Assembly (NCBI GenBank): GCA_025917655.1
Contig: CP084617.1
Location: forward strand, 1,488,001-1,552,000
Source: Chlorella sorokiniana
Lineage: Eukaryota > Chlorophyta > Trebouxiophyceae > Chlorellales > Chlorellaceae
Length of the DNA: 64,000 bases
Direction: 5' to 3'
A program made the position numbers and the translations under genes. Below are positions 45,988 to 57,217 of this stretch, in pieces. The notes under the pieces are model-generated. The model was not told the origin of the DNA. It saw only the letters and a program-made list of their open reading frames with translations, and did no database searches. Each line of letters begins with the position of its first letter. Position 1 is the stretch's first letter.

Positions 45988-48900
45988 ATGACATGGCCGC
46001 GTCACATGTGCTTACCGAGGCTGCTATGCCTCTTGTTGGGGCTGATGTATGCACCACGCAACGCCTTGGCGTTTAAGGTGAGCGCCCGCCCTGCCCTGCA
46101 TGGCTCATGGCGCGGCGCCCGGAGGTGGTCAAGCAGCTGGGCGCAGCGGCCCAGAGCCAAGGGCCTTCCGCACAGGCCGTACAGCACGCTCACAGCCCGA
46201 TGCTTGCCTCACGCGCCCCCGGTCCGCTCCTGCCCGCAGCTGGGGCCCCGACCGACGGCGCCGCCGGGCCTCATCGTCAAGCTCAAGGACGGCGGCACGT
46301 TTGCGTCAGCCGCTGGCGCAACCGGCCTCAGACCGCTTGCCCAGGACCTGGGCATGTACAGGGTGGAAGTGAAGGATGCCAGGAGCGCACAGGCGGTGGC
46401 AGCCGCCTTGGCCAAGCAGCCGGGTGCGTGCCGCCGCGGTCGCTGCCAGCGGCGCCTGTGGGCACCCTTTGCGCGGAACCCAAGCTGGCTGCCTGCCTGC
46501 GACCTGGCCGGATTTCCAAAGCGGGCAGGCACAGCAAGATCTCAGGGCAGTGTTGGGCAGCGGGCACCATGGGCGTGCTGGCGCCGCTCCCTCGTCAACC
46601 GGCCGGCAGCCTGTTCCTAGCTCCCACCCCGAGCCTTTCTTTCGATGCAGGCGTGGCTTTCGTGGCGGAGGACGACTGGCTGCACTTGGGCACCGCACGC
46701 AGCCTGTCAGCAACAGGCAGCCGCCCACCGCCGCCCCGCCCACGGCCTCGGCCGCCGCCGCCCCGCCCTCGGCCGCGGCCGCCGCCGCCCGGCCCCGCCC
46801 CGCCCACCCTCGCCCCCCCCCGGCCGCCGCCGCGCCCCCCCCCGTCCGCCGCCCCGCCCCCGCCCGCGGCCTCCTCCGCGTCCCCGCCCGCGGCCGCCGC
46901 CGCAGGTCCGGCCTGCGGCGGCAGCGGTACGCACGCCAAACGACCCTCTGTACCGCACGCTGTGGGGCATGGTGAGCTCCCTGCCATGCATGCTGCTGCA
47001 GCCTGTTGAGAACCCCCGGCTTGCGGGCCATGCTTGGCGGGCAATGCATGCAGGCGTGCAGCCGCTCGGCGGCACACCCCCGTCTGCCCTCAGCCGACGA
47101 GTCAGCCAGGCGCACCCAGGCGGGCCGCCGGCTGTCACGCCGCCGTGCCACCGACTTCCCAGCCCATCGCCGCTGCCCTGTGCTGCGCGCAGAACGCTAT
47201 CAACGCGACCCAGGCCTGGGCCCAACGCACCGACGCGTCTTCGGTGGCGGTGTGCGTGGTGGACACAGGGGTGAAGGTGGGGCGCTGCGGGGATGGGATG
47301 CCGCACTTGGCCGGCCTTGCCGCGGGTCGTGCAGGAAGCTGCCCCGTGCCTTCCTCTCGCTGCGGGAAGCTGCGGACGTCGCCGCCGGCCCTGCCTGCTG
47401 GGACGGCGCCGCGCCGCCTCGCTCCCAGCCCGCCCGCAGCCGCCCGCCTTGGCAACTGCGGGAGGGCGCTTCCGCCCGCGCATGCCCGCCTGGCTTGGCC
47501 TGTCAGCCGCCAAGGGGCCTGCGGTGCTGCGCCGTGCCGAGTCCTTGCTGCCCGCTCTGCCCTGCCCTCCCCCGCTGTACCGCCGCAGTACGACCACCCC
47601 GACCTCGCTGCAAACCTGGTGCCCATGTCCGCCGCCTGGGTCGCCGCCAACAGCGACGACAACGGGCACGGCACCCACGTGGCCGGCATCATCGGCGCGG
47701 TGAAGGGGTGCAGCGGTTGTGGTTTGTTCTGTTAAGAGGTTTGCTTTCTTTGTGGTGTTTGTTTCTTTATGCTTCATCAAGGATGGAAGGGGAAGGGGCG
47801 AGAGGAAAGGGGGAAGGGGCGTGGAGGCAAGCGGACGGGCAAGGCTTTGCGTGCCCCCTTTGGGCGCAGCTGCCGTTGCCCACCGCTGGGCTCCCCCTTG
47901 TGCTCGCCTGACGCTGCTGCCGCTCGCCGCAGGTGGGCAACAACGGTGTGGGTGTGACGGGTGTGGCGTGGCGTGCGCGCATCCTGGCCTGCAAGGCGCT
48001 GGACGCCAGCGGCTGGGGGCTCACCTCCAAGGTGGTGGAGTGCATTCAGTGGTGCCGGTGAGCGGCGGCGGCGGCGTGGGGAGCGGGGGCAAAGCTCTCG
48101 AGCTGCCTGGCTGGGCTGCTCGGCTCTGCTTCCGCTCTGCCCCTGCCGCTCTGCCCTTGCCCCTCGCCCCTCCCCCTACTAGCTAGCGCGCTCTGCGGCG
48201 GGGAGCAAGGCCGCCCTGCACACCCAAGGCCGCCGCCGCCGCCCGCTCCCTCCACCGCTCTCGTGCTCACCTTCCCGCCGCTGCCTCCTCCTGTTGCTCC
48301 CCTGCTTCGTTGGTGCCCCGCTGCAGCTCACGCGGCGCCAAAGTCATCAACACCTCCTTTTCCATGGACACGGAAAACGCGGCGCTGAAGGACGCCTTGG
48401 GAGCCGCCACCGCCGCCGGCGTCTTCTTTGCAGCGTGAGCCCCGCTGCCCTACCCTCTGCCCGGGCGGTGTGCTCCTCAGCCAGCTTCCTTTGTGTGGCT
48501 GTTGAAGTGGTTCAGCTCTGCGAAGCACCCGCCCCTCCTGCTGCCACCCAGGACCCTGTTGCCCCCCCCCCCCCCCCGCAGTGCTGCGGGCAACGGCGGC
48601 AACGACGACAACGACGCGCGGCCCAGCTACCCAGCCTCATTCAAGTTTAAAGGCAACGTGGCGGTGGCCAACATCAACTCTGGCAGCGTGGTTGATGGCA
48701 GCAGGTGGGGCGGCGACGTGCGCGCTTTCGGGATTGGGATTGGGTGGCGTGAGGTCCTGCCGGGGGTGGGGAGGGGGCGCGCTCCTGCGCTACTGCGGGC
48801 GCACTCAGGTCAGCGCTGTGTGCGGGGCACGGCGGCTGCGCTCACCACCTCTGAGCTGGGGCCAGTTCATCGTGCCAGTACCCCCCATTCCACTGCTTCA

Positions 48901-49529
48901 AGCGGCCCCCCGGCGGCCCCTCATACCCCGTTCATCACGAGAACTTTTCGTGCAACCCGCTCGCAGCAACTATGGAGCCACCAGCGTCCAGGTGGCGGCG
49001 CCCGGCACCCAGATACTTTCCACCTGGATCTACCCCTCGTGGAATGGCGGCACGCAGTACTACACCCGCCTCACCGGCACCTCCATGGCCGCGCCCCACG
49101 TGGCTGGGGCGGCAGCGCTGGCCATCGCCGCGTCGGGCGGCACGCTCAGCAACGCGCAGGTGCGTGCGGTTCCTTCCGACTGCCGCCGTCACCCTGCATG
49201 TCGTGCTCGCTGCGGCATTGGATGCTCCCTAGCTGCGTCCGCTGCGGCTGGCTGGGTCGCTGGTCTGTGCGTGGGGGTGGGGGCGCCTGGCATTGTGCCC
49301 TGTGGCCCCTAGCGTGACTCCTGCTCGTCATCATCACCCAGTTCTGTCGACTCAGCCTCGACCCGCCACCAGTGTGTGCTGCCGCCCTGCGCAGGTGGCC
49401 AACCTGCTGGTCGCCACCTCCACGCCGCTGCCCGCGCTGCAAGGCAAGGTGGTGGCCAACGGCGTCATCAACCTGGACAAGCTGCTGCTGCGAGCGACGA
49501 GGTATGGGGTGCAGGCGCGGGCTGGGTGA
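45988..49529 (+). CDS. Secreted subtilisin-like serine protease 1 (S8 family)
   Basis: Ten exons: 45988-46077, 46240-46423, 46651-46971, 47193-47276, 47589-47700, 47933-48057, 48327-48434, 48582-48704, 48967-49159 and 49395 to the stop at 49529. Exon 1 is a signal peptide (LPRLLCLLLGLMYAPRNALA). Exons 2-3 form a prodomain of the inhibitor I9 type (PGLIVKLKDGG, MYRVEVKDARSAQAVAAALA, AFVAEDDWLHLG). A long Pro/Arg linker (PPPPRPRPRPP type, 46722-46910) follows. Catalytic triad: Asp in VAVCVVDTGV, His in DDNGHGTHVAGIIGA, Ser in LTGTSMAAPHVAGAAA; the oxyanion Asn is in AAGNGGNDDNDARPSYPAS. A frame change in the Pro-rich linker (one extra or two missing bases) is hidden in C-runs. It is a tandem paralogue of subtilase 2. 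Confidence 0.92.
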
Positions 49530-50410
49530 TGCCCGGACGACGCCCCCTGGGGCGCCCAGGCCCCCAGCCGTGGGCGGCGCTGGCCCCGCAAACCTTTCAT
49601 CTGTCCATCTGCGAGCCCGTGACCGATGGGCTTCAGGGGGCCTGAACACTGCGAGCGTCCCGACGCAAGTGCGCTGCAGCGGCCGCCCGCCCCTCGCCAG
49701 TTTTCCACACTTCAGCACTGCCATTCTTTCTACAGCCAACTTCGTGATCACTGATTTAAGATCCTCTCTATCAGTTTGCATCATCTCAGTGCAACCGTCC
49801 TCAAGCGGCAGTTGAGCGGGGCTGCACAGAGGAAGCTGGGGGTGGGAGCCTAGGAGAAACGTCAGGCCGGCAGGAGCATTGGTTGAAACTACTCCCTGTT
49901 TCATTTCGGGGTTCTTTAGTGCAAGCATCAACCTCTGGCTGGATGGCAGTCGGTGCATGACCTCTGCTAGTTGAGGCTGGCCCAGGCTCTGATTCCCTTG
50001 TCGGCCGCCCTGCAAGATTCCGTGAACGCCGCCATCCCTCGGCACGGCATGCTGCTGCCGCCCGTGCCGCCTCCCAGCCGAAGCCCACACTGCCAGAATG
50101 TTGTTGTAACATCAACTATGTCCCTCCTTCGCAACTTCTGCATGGCACATAAGACTGCGGCGACGTGGCACATTATGTGCCTCCTCCTGTCAGGTGTGGC
50201 ATGCTGTGCCAAGTGGCATGCCGGGGCACATCCAAGAGTTAACTCGCTACAGAGGTCGTTGCTTCCACCTTCTCGACATCTGCATGCGTTGAGTAGCAGC
50301 TAGGAAGAGCTAGGGGCCGGAGGGGGATCTGGTTCAGAGTAATCGAAGGCGGGGGTGGTGCTTGCCGGAAAACACTGTTTATCAATTACTGACGGCAAGG
50401 ATCTGACTAG
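49530..50410. other. Intergenic, 0.9 kb, between subtilases
   Basis: No gene supported. A TGTAA at about 50105-50109 is a weak candidate poly(A) signal. The last 150 bp before 50411 should hold the promoter of subtilase 2; no TATA box is obvious. Confidence 0.5.
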
Positions 50411-53400
50411 ATGGCCGCATCGTCGGCCACAAGGGCAAGCCTGCAAGTGGTCATGGTTCGCGCCTTCCTGATGGTGCTGTGCCTTGCCACAAGCTCTGCA
50501 GCATTCAAGGTGAGCCTCTGCATGGTGGCTTGACAGTCGCCGCTCGCCTCGGCAGGTGCCCCGGCAGCTAGGGAGGTCGGTAGGAGCTTGCGTAAGGCTC
50601 TTGGAGTGCTCGCCGGCGCTGTTTTTAGTACCAACGACTTACATTAAAGCTTTGGGCAGGTCGGACCCCGCCCCACGGCCCCAGCTGGCCTCATCGTGAA
50701 GCTCAGGAAGGGCACCGTGGGCGCAACGACAGCGGGCGGCGGCAACCTGCGCTCCATAGCGCCAGGCCTCAACCTTTACCGGTTGAAAGTGACAGCCGGC
50801 AGTGCCATCGAGAAGAAGGCCGCCGAGCTGGAAAAGCTGAGGGGTGAGGCCCCCGGGGGGGGTGCGGCGCTGGCACGGGTGCTGCGTGGTTTTGACCCAC
50901 AGCACGCTCAGTCGACGGGTGGGGTGGGGGCACAGGCGTCGCGCCTGCATCCAACCCCTTACTTGAGGGACAGTGAATGACAGCTCCTCGAATCTCACCC
51001 AACCACGTTGGTCTCAGCAGTGGGCTGGATGTTGACATGTTTGGGTTGTGGGCTCTGGCAGCTGCCACCCGAAGCCGGTACCTGGCCGCAGGTTTTGCTG
51101 GCACAGGCTGTGGGCAGCTGCTATGCACGCCCTCACTGCCTCCCGAAACCGCCTGCAGAGGTGGAGTACGCTGTGATGGACGACTGGGTCAGCCTGGCTG
51201 CGGTCGACAGCTCCGCCAGCGCAGCCGCCCGCCGCCCGCCGCCCCGCCCACGGCCGCCGCCGCCGCGTCGCCGCCCGCGTCCGCCGCCGCCCAGGAGGCG
51301 CCCGCCGCCGCCGCCCAAGCGCCGCCCGCTGCCGCCGCCCCGCCGGCCTCCACCGCCCCCTTTTTTTTCGAAAGCCCGACGACGGCTTCCACAGCTTGCT
51401 TTGGGGCCTGGTGAGTGGGCGGCAGGAAGTCGGGTTTGCAGGCTGGCAGCAAGAGGAAGCAGCGGGGCGCCTTGGGGGAGGGGCGGGCGCGGGGGGGCAG
51501 GCGCGCTCCCTCTCAAGCGGGCTGATGCTGGCCGCTGCCCCAACCCCGCCCCTCCTGCCCCTTGCTGCTGGCCCCACCTATCAGCCAGCCAAGCGCTGCA
51601 TGGCTTGCCTCAGCGCAAACCCAAACCTGCATGCCATTCCCCAGCTGCCGCTCTGCTCTGCTGCTGTTTTTGCCCCTAACGGTGCTTGCTTGCACTGCCT
51701 GCCAGCTCTCACATGCGCCATCACCCAGCCCTTCCCCGCGTCTTGCCTGATGGCTTGAAACTATCCTGTCCAGCAGCTGTTGCTCCCTCCCCTCACCACC
51801 CCCATCTACCCCCTCACCCCCCCACACCCATCCACCACAACTCGCAACGCCCTTACCACTGCTAGCCACCCCTCCCCCCCCTGCTCTGGCTGCAGCCCAA
51901 GGTGCGGGCGCCCCAGGCATGGGCCCACTGGCGGGACGGTGCCAAGGTTCAGACCTGCATAGTGGACACGGGTGTGATGGTGAGCGGGGTGGGGTGGGGT
52001 GGGGGCTGGAGCGGGGCGGCAGTGGCCGGCACAGCAAGCCACAATCTCAAGTGTTCGTGTGACGGGCAAGGCTCGATGCATTGGTGCGTGCGTATGATGG
52101 GTATTTACAGGAGATCCGTTTCGTTTGGCGGCGAGAGGCCGCTGAGGTCGCCCCTTGCCGTGACAGCACAGCTCCGTAATTTCCTCACCGCTTGCTGTAC
52201 CGCTGCCGCAGTACAACCACATTGACCTCGCTGCAAACCTGGTGCGCATGCCCGCCGCCTGGGTCGCCGCCAACAGCGACGACAACGGGCACGGCACCCA
52301 CGTGGCCGGCATCATCGGCGCGGTGAGAGGATGTACTGGTTGAGGGAGCCATTAATTGCGTGTGGTTGTGTGTTTGGGGGGGAGGGGGGCGCGCGTGCGG
52401 TGGCCGACAGGTGCTGGTGATTGGCAGGGAGGGCAGCAGCTGCACGGCCCTGTTGGCACTGCTGAGCGGGGTTGAAATTGCTGGCAGCGCCGCTAAGCCG
52501 CAGCGCCCGCTCCAGCGGCAGTGTCGACTCTGCCCGGCTGGCGCCTGCCAGGCACCTGGAAGAAAGTGCCGACCGCTGCCGCCCTGCTGTCCCGCCCACT
52601 GCCCGCCCAGGTAGGCAACAACGGTGTGGGGGTGACGGGTGTGGCGTGGCGTGCGCGCATCCTGGCCTGCAAGGCGCTGGACGCTACCGGCTGGGGCCCC
52701 GTCTCCAAGGTGGTGCAGTGCATACAGTGGTGCCGGTGAGCGGCGGCGACCGAGCCTGGCTGGCTTGCGGGCCGCCTGTCCTGCCTGTCCTGCCTGTCCT
52801 GCCTGTCCTGCCTGTCCTGCTGGCCCAACGATGTGCGAGCAGCGGCAGGGGAGCGCCCGCACGTCAGAGGCTCTCTGCTGGCTGGCCCAAGCTCGTGGGC
52901 TGCTGAAGGAAGTGCCCTGGACAGCCTGCCTTGCGTGCCACACCCAGCATTCGCCGAGCATCTGCCCAGCTTCCAACAGTGCTGCCCCCCGCCCGCTGCG
53001 CTGCCCCGCCGCAGCTCCCGCGGCGCCGCCGTCATCAACTTATCACTAGAGATGTCCACCCTCAGCCTGCCGCTGAGGGACGCCATCGCCCAAGCCACCG
53101 CTGCGGGGTCTTCGTTGCAGCGTGAGTGGCTGCGGTGGGGCATTTCTCAATGGGGAAACCAAGGGCGTGTGAATGTGGAGTGTGTGTGTAGGTGGGTGGG
53201 TGGGGCGGGGGAGGGAGGGCGGGCAAATGAAGGATGTCTCGCAGTAGAGAAGCGAGGGTAAGAGGGGGCACCGTTCTTGCGCCTCGGCCTTGCTGGGTAC
53301 CCAGGGGGGTCGTGCTGGGGAATGCCCTGTGCGGCGCTGTGCCCCTCTCAGCCACCCGCTCCTGCTCTCAGGCACCCCCTTCTACCCTCAGCCAGCGGCT

Positions 53401-54717
53401 ACCACCGCAGACCTCCCTCCCTCCTCCCTCCTTCCTTCGCTCACTTGCCTCCATCCCCCGTCCCCGCGCAGTGCCGCGGGCAACGGCGGCTTCAACAACG
53501 ACGCACGGCCCGCTTACCCCGCCTCCTTCCAGTTCAGGGGCAGCGTGGCGGTGGCCAACATCAACGCCAACAACGAGGTGGACCGCAGCAGGTGCGCTTC
53601 CTCCTGCCGCCTCCAGGGAGGTTGCCTTCCCTTTATCCCCTGCATTTCTATTGCCTTGCCTGAAGCTGCCTCCATCCCGGCTCGGCTCCACCAGGTGTTT
53701 GTTGGGCTGCATGTGCCTCCCTTGGGTGAAGCGTGCGCGCCACCCCACACCCACCCCCTGCGCCCCCAAAGCTTGCGGCGCCCGCTTCGCTGGCCTGCAC
53801 CCCTCCTCAGCCCCGCCATGCTGTGCTCTCACCCCATTCTCTCTCACCCCTTTCCGCCGCTGCCCCATCGTTCCTGCTGACCCCGCCCGCTCTTTCCTGC
53901 TCCCTCTTGCAGCAACTATGGAGCCACCAGCGTCCAGGTGGCGGCGCCCGGCACCCAGATACTTTCCACCTGGATCTATCGCAACTACAAGGGGCAGTAT
54001 TATGTGAGTGCCGACGGTACCGCGTGGCACCCAGTGTGGGCAGGCAGCCGTGCTGCTGAGGTGCAGCGCCCCTGGCAAGGCGGGCAGCAGCAAGAGGGGG
54101 ATGCTTCTGGGCTGCTGTCGTCGGCGCAGCCTGCTCCCGCCCCTGCCCCGTGGCGCCAGACTACTGGGAGCGCACAGGGTCTGGTCCCCCTTGGACTCTT
54201 CGTGCTGGGCTGACAGTCGGCGTGCCTTCCCACCTCCTCTCCTCCTCTCCAACATACACACACACACCTCTGCCCCCAATCAACCCGCAGAGCGTTGAGA
54301 CTGGCACTTCCATGGCGGCGCCTTACGTGGCGGGCGCGGCGGCTCTGGCGCTCTCCGCCTGCAACGGCTCCCTCACCAACGCACAGGTGGGGGAGGGTGG
54401 GGGCTGTGTGCGTGTGTGTGTGTGGGGGCATCTGCCAGCTGGCTCGCGCCCGGCCCGTGCTCTGCGCCACGGCTCGCAGCACGGGCCCTCACCTTGTATC
54501 CGTCTGCACTCCGCCCTAGCAGCTGTCGCATGAAGGTGCTACAACCCACCTTCCCTCTTCGGTCCTTGGCCCCACCCGCCGCCGTTTGCAGGTGGCAAGG
54601 CTGCTGATCGTCACCTCCACCCCGCTCGGCAAGCTGCGGGGCAAGGTGGCTGCCAACGGCGTCATAAACCTGGAAAAGTTGGTGCTGAAGGCCTTGGCCG
54701 CCAAAGCGGCGCGCTGA
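50411..54717 (+). CDS. Secreted subtilisin-like serine protease 2 (S8 family)
   Basis: Eleven exons: 50411-50509, 50660-50843, 51159-51409, 51896-51979, 52212-52322, 52611-52735, 53015-53121, 53472-53591, 53913-54003, 54291-54386 and 54592-54717. Signal peptide: VRAFLMVLCLATSSAAF. Prodomain: PAGLIVKLRKG, LYRLKVTAGSAIEKKAAELE and VEYAVMDDW. Linker of Pro/Arg repeats at 51225-51360 ending in a T8 run where the frame changes. Triad: Asp in QTCIVDTGV, His in DDNGHGTHVAGIIGA, Ser in ETGTSMAAPYVAGAAAL; oxyanion Asn in AAGNGGFNNDARPAYPAS. Exon 7 has a one-base deficit in a G-run near 53104 (AAG, VFVAA). The exon layout mirrors subtilase 1 with one extra intron near the active-site Ser. Confidence 0.92.
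52776..52821. repeat. 9-bp minisatellite, about five units, in subtilase 2 intron
   Basis: Perfect head-to-tail repeats of CTGTCCTGC in the intron after exon 6. The corresponding subtilase 1 intron lacks them. Confidence 0.9.
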
Positions 54718-55164
54718 GGTGCCACTGCGAGCGCAAGCCCTGCTGTTTGAGGCTGCCCCCGCTTTTTCCCAGAACGTGCTGCACATGGAACAGGAGGCGG
54801 GTGTTCCCGTGCCTGCTGCGCCTCGCTGCGACGACTCCTTCTTTTCCTTGCCCATGCATGGCCGAATTCTTGACGTATACCAGCATTTCTTGCACTGCAC
54901 CATCCTAGGCATGTGCCGCTGCACCCGGCAGCGGACCTTGCTCCCACCCCATGCCATGTGCTCCATCATTTGACCCAGCGGCGGCAGATTCAGTGCCAGC
55001 TGCGAGCTGCTCAGCATTCCATATTAACGCTTTTCTCCTTTCCTTTTCCCTTCGGCCACCCTGATCTCTACCAGTCTACCCTACAGCTTCACTCTTCTGC
55101 ACCTTGCAATCAGAGCAGATTTTACATGAGGGCTTGCATGTGCCTTGCTGCACTGCGCTACCGC

Positions 55165-55169
55165 TGTAA
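55165..55169 (+). terminator. Candidate TGTAA poly(A) signal after subtilase 2
   Basis: About 450 bp past the stop codon at 54717, in an AT-richer stretch (55.0-55.2 kb). Between 54718 and 55737 I see no supported gene. Confidence 0.35.
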
Positions 55170-55737
55170 GCAAACTCTCGATGCTCTTGTTGCAGCTCAC
55201 ATACGCTGCCTGCCTGCCCCCATCTGCGCGACATGACGCCCTGCTGCAGCGCGAGGCCAAGCTCCAGCCTTCACGCATGCGCTGGCGACGCTGAGATGCA
55301 GGCACAAACAAAGGCACAGCGGCGGGGGCGGGGGCCGGGAGGGCAGGGACGGGTCCCGAGCGTTGCCAGCCAGGTCTATTTCCTCCAGCGGCTCGTCCGA
55401 TGCGCCTGCTGCACCTGGTGCAGTCACGCTGTGGATGGGTGCTGAGGCCGGCACCGCCGCTGCTTCATCGGCAGCGGCAGCGCACGCGGGCTGACTGGTG
55501 AGGCATGCAGCTTGGGTGCCGGCCGTCGCTTGCCGGGATGCTGCTTCCAAACTGGGGCGCAGGTGCAGCGGGGGAGGCCGACAGGACCGGCCCCAGGCCA
55601 ATCGGGCTTCTGTCGGGCGACCGCGGTGCTGCCAGGCTGTCTGTGCAGCAGGGGTGGCGCAGGCGCATGCTCTGGCGTAGGCGGCTCACGCTGCAATGGG
55701 CGGCAGCGAAAGTCAAAGTGTTGGGCATTGTTGAATC

Positions 55738-56552
55738 TCATGCGTTACTGAATTCTGCCCCAGGTTCCGCGCGGCAGAACAGGGCACAGCGGCGCCAGGG
55801 ATGGCTCAGCGCTGCTGCGTCCCCAAGCCGAGCCAGCCCACCTGCTTGACAGCTGCCTGCCAAGCTTCTGGCCGAAAGCGCGGGCCAGGCGGGCAGGCGA
55901 GCCCCCGCTGCGCGTCGGGGAGGCCCTGTGGCGTGCTGGCGAGGGGGTGGCCACGCTTGGGGCGGCGGGGGCGACGGTGGAGATGCGACAGCTGGCGAGT
56001 CGTTGCCGCCATATGCGTCAAGACCGAGCGATCGGCGGGCTGAGCCATCGCCAACGCCGACGCGGGCAGTGATGGTGGGTGTGGCGGCTAAGGAGCCGTC
56101 GGCTGGCACAGCCTCCACCTGTGCTGGTGCTGCCTCCGAGCCAGCTGCCCGTGCCTCGGTGCAGGCCTCCCCTGCTGGCCCGGCCAGCATGAGCCCACCT
56201 TCAGCCGCAGTCGCGCAGCCGAGGGCAGCACCCACCTCCCCGCTTTGCTTGCTGGCAGCAGTGTCCGGACGCCCTGCGGCTATACAGAAGTCCTGCGGCA
56301 GAAGAAGGGCTGGCTTAAGCATGGGAGAGGAGCACAAGCAGGCTTGCAAAGCGACGGTGGTTCCCGCTCAGGCGGCCACCGGCCGTGACTCGCCTGTTCA
56401 GTTGCAGCCTCTCCCGCCTGGTGCCCGTTAAGCTTTGACGAAAAGGGCGTGCTGGGGGCATCTCCAGCCCACCTCTCGCTCTCGTCGTTCCGGTGCCTTT
56501 TGAAGGCTTGACTGTGGTGAAGCGTTTGCGCGGAGACAACCCCTTTGAGCAT
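55738..56552 (-). CDS. Unrecognised small gene, divergent from coiled-coil gene
   Basis: I do not recognise a family. ATG at 56552 opens MLKGVVSAQTLHHSQAFKRH followed by an acidic-basic stretch, with a good donor GAGAG|GTGGGC at 56473. A second possible exon starts after an acceptor CTGCCGCAG near 56294 and reads DFCIAAGRPDTAASKQSGEV, staying open to 55738 with Ala/Pro-rich sequence. The two pieces do not join in phase, so an exon is missing or one piece is spurious. Codon-like composition and the head-to-head position with the next gene are the only support. Confidence 0.3.
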
Positions 56553-56623
56553 GTTGTGCAACTGATAAGCCAAGACAGGGATAAAAGCGCGAATACTTGA
56601 GAAGAGGCACGGAGGCACGAGGA

Positions 56624-57154
56624 ATGGCCACCTGCATTTCAGGCGGAGCAGGCCCCATGTGGCCCGGTCCCCCTCCCGACAGGGCCATTTCAGCTTCGAT
56701 CAGCCTAACAATGCACGAGAGGGCCCAGGCGCTGGGCAAGAGCTGGTCCGAGTTGCTGCAGAGCCTCTCTGCCGTCGTTGAGAACAAGTGAGCTGGTGCG
56801 GCGCCGCTTTCGATCGCCATTGCCTCATTCAACCTATAAGTTTATACATTCTTGCAGGGGAAACGCCGCGTCGCTGAGGAGGGCCTACTCCGCTGAAGTT
56901 CAGCTCCAGCTCGTGATTGTCGACCTGCAGAGCCGCCTGGTAGGCACCATGCAGCATTGAGGGCGGAGAGGAAACGGGTTGTGGCGGGATGGCGGCGCCC
57001 ATCACCATCCCCACCCGCCGCTCCTGCGACGCTTTGGAGCCCTTTGCATGCAACTTCGCAACTCTGCCCCTCACAGGAGGCGGCGCGACAGCAGTTGGAG
57101 GTGCAGGCCGCGCAGGAGGAGCAGCCGCGGCAGACAGACGCGCCGCCGTCGTAG
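56624..57154 (+). CDS. Small coiled-coil protein (unrecognised; possibly Mediator-like)
   Basis: Three exons splice cleanly: 56624-56787, 56858-56939 and 57077-57154, giving about 107 residues. The protein has a Pro/Gly-rich start, then a continuous helical region (RAQALGKSWSELLQSLSAVV, YSAEVQLQLVIVDLQSRL and EAARQQLEVQAAQEEQ) and a short polar tail. Size and heptad pattern recall small complex subunits such as MED22 or BLOC-type proteins, but I cannot name it. It ends only 63 bp before the ZNF511 start and begins 71 bp from the divergent gene at 56552. Confidence 0.6.
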
Positions 57155-57217
57155 AACCACCCGCTCTTGGCTGCGCCAGAAGCGGAGGTCGTTGCACACC
57201 GCTCGGCACAACCCACC

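Noticed and set aside
46722-46910. Non-coding GC satellite
   Set aside because: The C/G-rich repeat keeps a Pro/Arg reading frame between the prodomain and protease domain, with a matching segment in subtilase 2, so it is a coding linker.
52776-52821. CRISPR-like array
   Set aside because: Nine-bp units with no spacers inside a eukaryotic intron; a simple minisatellite.
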